25,584 nucleotides of DNA from Zymomonas sp. (GTDB lineage Bacteria > Pseudomonadota > Alphaproteobacteria > Sphingomonadales > Sphingomonadaceae): NCBI GenBank assembly GCA_027489105.1, contig JAIYAJ010000023.1, positions 1 to 25,584 on the forward strand, given 5' to 3'. Below the pieces are notes generated by a model, which worked only from the letters and a program-made list of their open reading frames with translations, was not told the origin of the DNA and searched no databases. Shown in pieces: positions 23,208-25,584 of the stretch. Within the stretch, counting starts at the first letter, position 1; each line of letters begins with the position of its first letter. A program made the translations under genes and the position numbers.

Positions 23208-23882
23208 CTAATGGTTGCGATTGAGCAAAGGGTGGCTTTCCGCCCACTGAGCGGCGGGTACATTGAGTTCTGCTGTGAACGCTGCCAGTTCTTCGATGGG
23301 CCGCTCCCACCAGCGGCTGGAGATGATGCGGGCGCATAGAGTGTCGTCAAAGCGCATTCTGAGAAGACGGGCAGGAGCCCCCGCCACAACCTCGAAGTCG
23401 CCAACGTCTCGGGTCACGACCGAGCCGGCCCCGATAGCCGCCCCAATGCCAACACGCCTGCATCCTTCGGTGAAGATGACGGACTCGCCGATCCAGGCAT
23501 CGTGACCAATTTCGATTGGCTGGTGCGCTATCGTGCGCGCCGGAACGTAGCCCAAAGCTTCGTTGTAGAAATAAGGGTGCAGGATCAGGTTGTTCAGCGG
23601 ATGGTTGAGCCTGCGCCTCACGCCGCTGGCCATCGAGACGTAGCGTCCCACTCGGGCTCCGCCTGGGAATGCTCCTGGTTCGAAGCATGAGCCGTAGCTG
23701 TATTCACCAATCTCGACCTGATAAAATTCCGCAAGTATGCGGCGCATCGTTCTGCTGCGGAACTGCCCGCCTTCTAGCCGCGATGCGAGCCATAACACCC
23801 GTCGTCGCAAACCCTGGGTTCGATAGAGCCTCATCATCAACTGCGCCAGTGGCGACGTCCGCAACTCGTCGGCATGCTCCAT
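23208..23882 (-). CDS. Hexapeptide-repeat acetyltransferase (CatB/XAT-like)
   Basis: I chose ATG 23882-23880, giving 224 residues. The open frame runs further upstream but there overlaps the RTX remnant and looks like a shadow of it. A left-handed beta-helix is visible: GEYSYGSCFEPGAF, ARVGRYVSMASGV, then IEIGHDAWIGESVIF, GCRRVGIGAAIGAGSVV, and the closing VVAGAPARLLRMRF. The C-terminal SSRWWERPIEEL helix is characteristic of xenobiotic/CatB-type acetyltransferases, which use acetyl-CoA. In a polysaccharide locus the acceptor is more likely a sugar than a drug. It begins 7 nt after the RTX remnant ends. The ribosome binding site is weak. Confidence 0.83.
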   Translation of the reverse strand: MEHADELRTSPLAQLMMRLYRTQGLRRRVLWLASRLEGGQFRSRTMRRILAEFYQVEIGEYSYGSCFEPGAFPGGARVGRYVSMASGVRRRLNHPLNNLILHPYFYNEALGYVPARTIAHQPIEIGHDAWIGESVIFTEGCRRVGIGAAIGAGSVVTRDVGDFEVVAGAPARLLRMRFDDTLCARIISSRWWERPIEELAAFTAELNVPAAQWAESHPLLNRNH

Positions 23883-23889
23883 ACTCGGT

Positions 23890-24465
23890 CTATGCCAATT
23901 CGATACGGCGGCTGCAAGCAGGTTCAAATTCCGAGCAGGCCGCCGCCAGGAACAAGCCGGCAAGCGCTTTGTTGATCCGCACCATCTGGATATCGTGATC
24001 GACGCCACGGATGGTTAGCATCAGCGAGCCAGCAAGGTCTCCAGCTTGAGCCCAGATCCGCGGCGAAGCGCGCGTCTGTTCGACAAGGCCCGCCATAGAG
24101 TCGATAATTGCGCCAGCACCGCCGGAAACCACGGTAAGAAGATTTCCGCCCGCCTCGGACACGCAAATGCCGGCAGCGAAAAGCTTGAGCGCGGTCCGAT
24201 CGCCGCTGGCGAAATCCAAATCGAGGATGGTGTCGTGATCGGAACCGTCGACGGCGCTGCTGTCAACGCGGAACAGATCCGCGCTCGCACCCATGAGCAA
24301 ATCGTCAGCCGATCCACCATTCAAAGTGTCAAACCCCTCTCCGCCGAGCAGCAAATCATCGCCAGCGCTGCCGCTCGGCCAATCGGCGCCAGCCAGTCCC
24401 GAAATCTGATCTCGACCTTTACCGCCGTTGAGCGTTGGGTCGTTGCCATCCGTTGCCGTGATCAA
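23890..24465 (-). pseudogene. C-terminal remnant of an RTX protein
   Basis: The open frame runs from an in-frame TGA at 24484-24486 to TAG at 23890 and has no ATG; TTG 24465 is only a nominal start. It encodes about four RTX-like repeats, but several are damaged (GNDPTLNGG with an extra residue; ADWPSGSAGDD; LMGASADLF). After them come a DTILDLDFASGDRTAL segment and a GNLLTVV..GAIIDSMAGLVE part, which parallel the C-terminal 130 residues of the 808-residue protein (LADVDFRGGDRIVF; GNVLQVT..GVVIDSFADIRE). The lack of a proper start, the decayed repeats and the adjacent N-terminal fragment in another frame suggest a broken gene. A short, still expressed protein cannot be excluded. Confidence 0.65.
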
Positions 24466-24466
24466 G

Positions 24467-24760
24467 CTATTCGGCGAGGACGGTCACCAGATCGCCGTTG
24501 ACGACGCGCTGGTCCAACGTGCCCTGGTTGGGGTAGGGCTCCCGCACCACACGCGTGGCGATCACGTCGCGCGTGGCCAGGTAGGGCTGGCCCGCTTCAT
24601 CGAAGCCCGGTGAGGTGACCTCGAACCGCATCCGGGGCGCGGACTGGGCGGCGAGGTCATAGGCTGCCGAGGAGCCGGCGACGCCCATCCCGGTGAACGT
24701 GACCTCGGCGGTCCATCCATCGGCGCCGATCTGGACTTTCGCAATGGTGCCGATCATCAT
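24467..24760 (-). pseudogene. N-terminal fragment of a larger secreted protein (97 residues)
   Basis: This frame starts with ATG 24760 (a second ATG follows directly) and stops at TAG 24467-24469, two bases before the nominal start of the RTX remnant, which lies in another frame. The text is well formed (KVQIGADGWTAEVTFTGMG, MRFEVTSPGFDEAG, REPYPNQGTLDQ) with good GC-rich codon use, then breaks off after NGDLVTV. From memory, and unverified, such an opening is followed in longer proteins by VxLSD-type sequence, so a deletion probably removed the middle and joined the start to an RTX tail out of frame. It has no signal peptide. I do not know the function of this module. A genuine small gene is the alternative. 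Confidence 0.55.
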
Positions 24761-24925
24761 CAGGGCTCTCAGCGGGTCAGGACATCGACGTAGAGTGGCG
24801 CTCCCGGAGGGTCAAGCCGATGATGGGATCAGGATGAATGCCGGGACCGGGAGACATGAGGAAGTTCTTGGCAGGACGATCAGGCATCGCGCAGGCTCTG
24901 CGGCAATGAAATGCGCCCTGCAGCC

Positions 24926-25584
24926 ATGACGTTTTCATGGAAGCGCGTCGTCGCACTTGCCTTCATCGGCACATTGCTTTGCGTCGGTGCGGCTCCGTCG
25001 TCATCGCCCGCGCAAAGCCAGGACAAGTCGGGACGGAACAGCACCCGTCTTGACGGGCCAGGCGACGGTGCTGCACGGCAAGGCAGCGTCCTGATGGCTC
25101 AGGCCATCGCTCCATCGCGCGCACGGGCCGCGACCACGCCGGAGGTGTTCGACGAGCAGCTCAAGTTCGATCCGCCTCCGGAGGACTCCAGGGCTGCCGC
25201 CTGGGGCGCCGGGCGCACCGTCTGCGTCCGCGAATGCGACGGCTTCTTCTTTCCCCTGCCGGCGGCCCTCGCCGGCGGCGCGCGGCCTTCCGAGCTGTGC
25301 TCAGCCTCCTGCCCCGGCGCCTCCGTCGATGTATACTTCCTCGGCGATGACGGCGAGATCGATGGAGCCGTCAGCAGCTCCGGGCTGGCCTATGCCTCGA
25401 TGCCCAATGCGGGCCGCTACCGGCGCCAGTTCGACCGGGCCTGCACCTGCCGCAAGCCGGGCGAAAGCTGGGCGCAGACGCTGGGCAGGGCCGAGGCCAT
25501 GATCGAGCGCCGCCGCACGGACACGATCGTCAACGAGCGGCTGGCCGAGCAGATGTCGCGCGTGCCGGATGCGGTGCTGCGGCA
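24926..25584 (+). CDS. DUF2865 domain protein, N-terminal part (runs off the window)
   Basis: This frame is open to the right edge, giving 219 visible residues. ATG 24926 is used here; an in-frame ATG at 24911 is an equal alternative. The N-terminus has a basic start and a hydrophobic stretch (residues 7-23), a probable signal peptide. The conserved part holds six cysteines, C100, C104, C125, C129, C173 and C175, in the order TVCVRECDGFFFPL, ELCSASCPGASVDVYF, and PNAGRYRRQFDRACTCR. This is the pattern of DUF2865, a family of exported proteins found mainly in Rhizobiales and without known function. The cysteines may form disulfides in the periplasm. It is divergent from the RTX fragments, separated by 165 nt, and its codon use is more GC-rich than in the polysaccharide genes, so the accessory region probably ends here. 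Confidence 0.85.
   Translation, partial: MTFSWKRVVALAFIGTLLCVGAAPSSSPAQSQDKSGRNSTRLDGPGDGAARQGSVLMAQAIAPSRARAATTPEVFDEQLKFDPPPEDSRAAAWGAGRTVCVRECDGFFFPLPAALAGGARPSELCSASCPGASVDVYFLGDDGEIDGAVSSSGLAYASMPNAGRYRRQFDRACTCRKPGESWAQTLGRAEAMIERRRTDTIVNERLAEQMSRVPDAVLR

Noticed and set aside
23883..24008. 42-codon N-terminal extension of the acetyltransferase frame
   Set aside because: It is out-of-frame text of the RTX remnant and has no family similarity.
1..25584. CRISPR arrays, insertion sequences, tRNA or rRNA genes
   Set aside because: No regularly spaced repeats, transposase-like proteins, terminal inverted repeats or RNA gene patterns were seen on either strand.

Overview
The window looks like a chromosomal segment of a high-GC alphaproteobacterium, most likely of the Rhizobiales (Hyphomicrobiales). 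The reasons are the GC-rich coding sequence, a DUF2865-type cysteine-rich protein at the right edge, a PrsE-like type I secretion adaptor at the left edge, and the rhizobial style of pairing type I secretion with RTX proteins and exopolysaccharide genes. The genus is not determined; a Bosea- or Methylobacterium-like organism is only an impression.

The core (about 455-16395) is a Wzx/Wzy-type extracellular polysaccharide locus built as two divergent transcription units around a 343-nt intergenic region (11542-11884). The leftward unit encodes, in transcription order: an AAA ATPase, two GT2 glycosyltransferases, a polysaccharide pyruvyl transferase, a periplasmic beta-helix protein, an AlgL-like (alginate lyase fold) protein, a CpsD/BY-kinase-like P-loop protein with a degenerate Walker A, a Wzx-type flippase and an asparagine-synthase-like protein. 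The rightward unit encodes a chain-length/co-polymerase protein (PCP), a Wzy-type polymerase/ligase, a hexapeptide acyltransferase and a membrane-anchored SGNH hydrolase. An initiating glycosyl-phosphate transferase and an outer-membrane exporter are not in the window.

The right part (16781-24760) is a secretion and modification region. It holds a small RTX protein with a strong ribosome binding site and terminator, a Sec-exported beta-helix protein, an 808-residue beta-helix/PKD/LamG/RTX protein without a signal peptide (a likely type I secretion substrate), an FrhB-like iron-sulfur flavoprotein, a second hexapeptide acetyltransferase, and a broken RTX gene (N- and C-terminal remnants in different frames). 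The left edge carries the C-terminus of an HlyD/PrsE adaptor, a natural exporter for the RTX proteins. The right edge enters a DUF2865 gene that leaves the window.

Working model (inference): sugars are assembled on a lipid carrier by the GT2 enzymes, decorated by pyruvyl, acyl and perhaps amide groups, flipped by Wzx, polymerised by Wzy under PCP control, and then trimmed or modified by periplasmic alginate-type proteins (beta-helix, AlgL-like, SGNH) and outside the cell by type I-secreted beta-helix/RTX proteins. The most notable points are a pair of homologous beta-helix proteins apparently sent through two different secretion routes, and two enzyme-like proteins (AlgL-like, CpsD-like) whose expected catalytic motifs are missing or altered.
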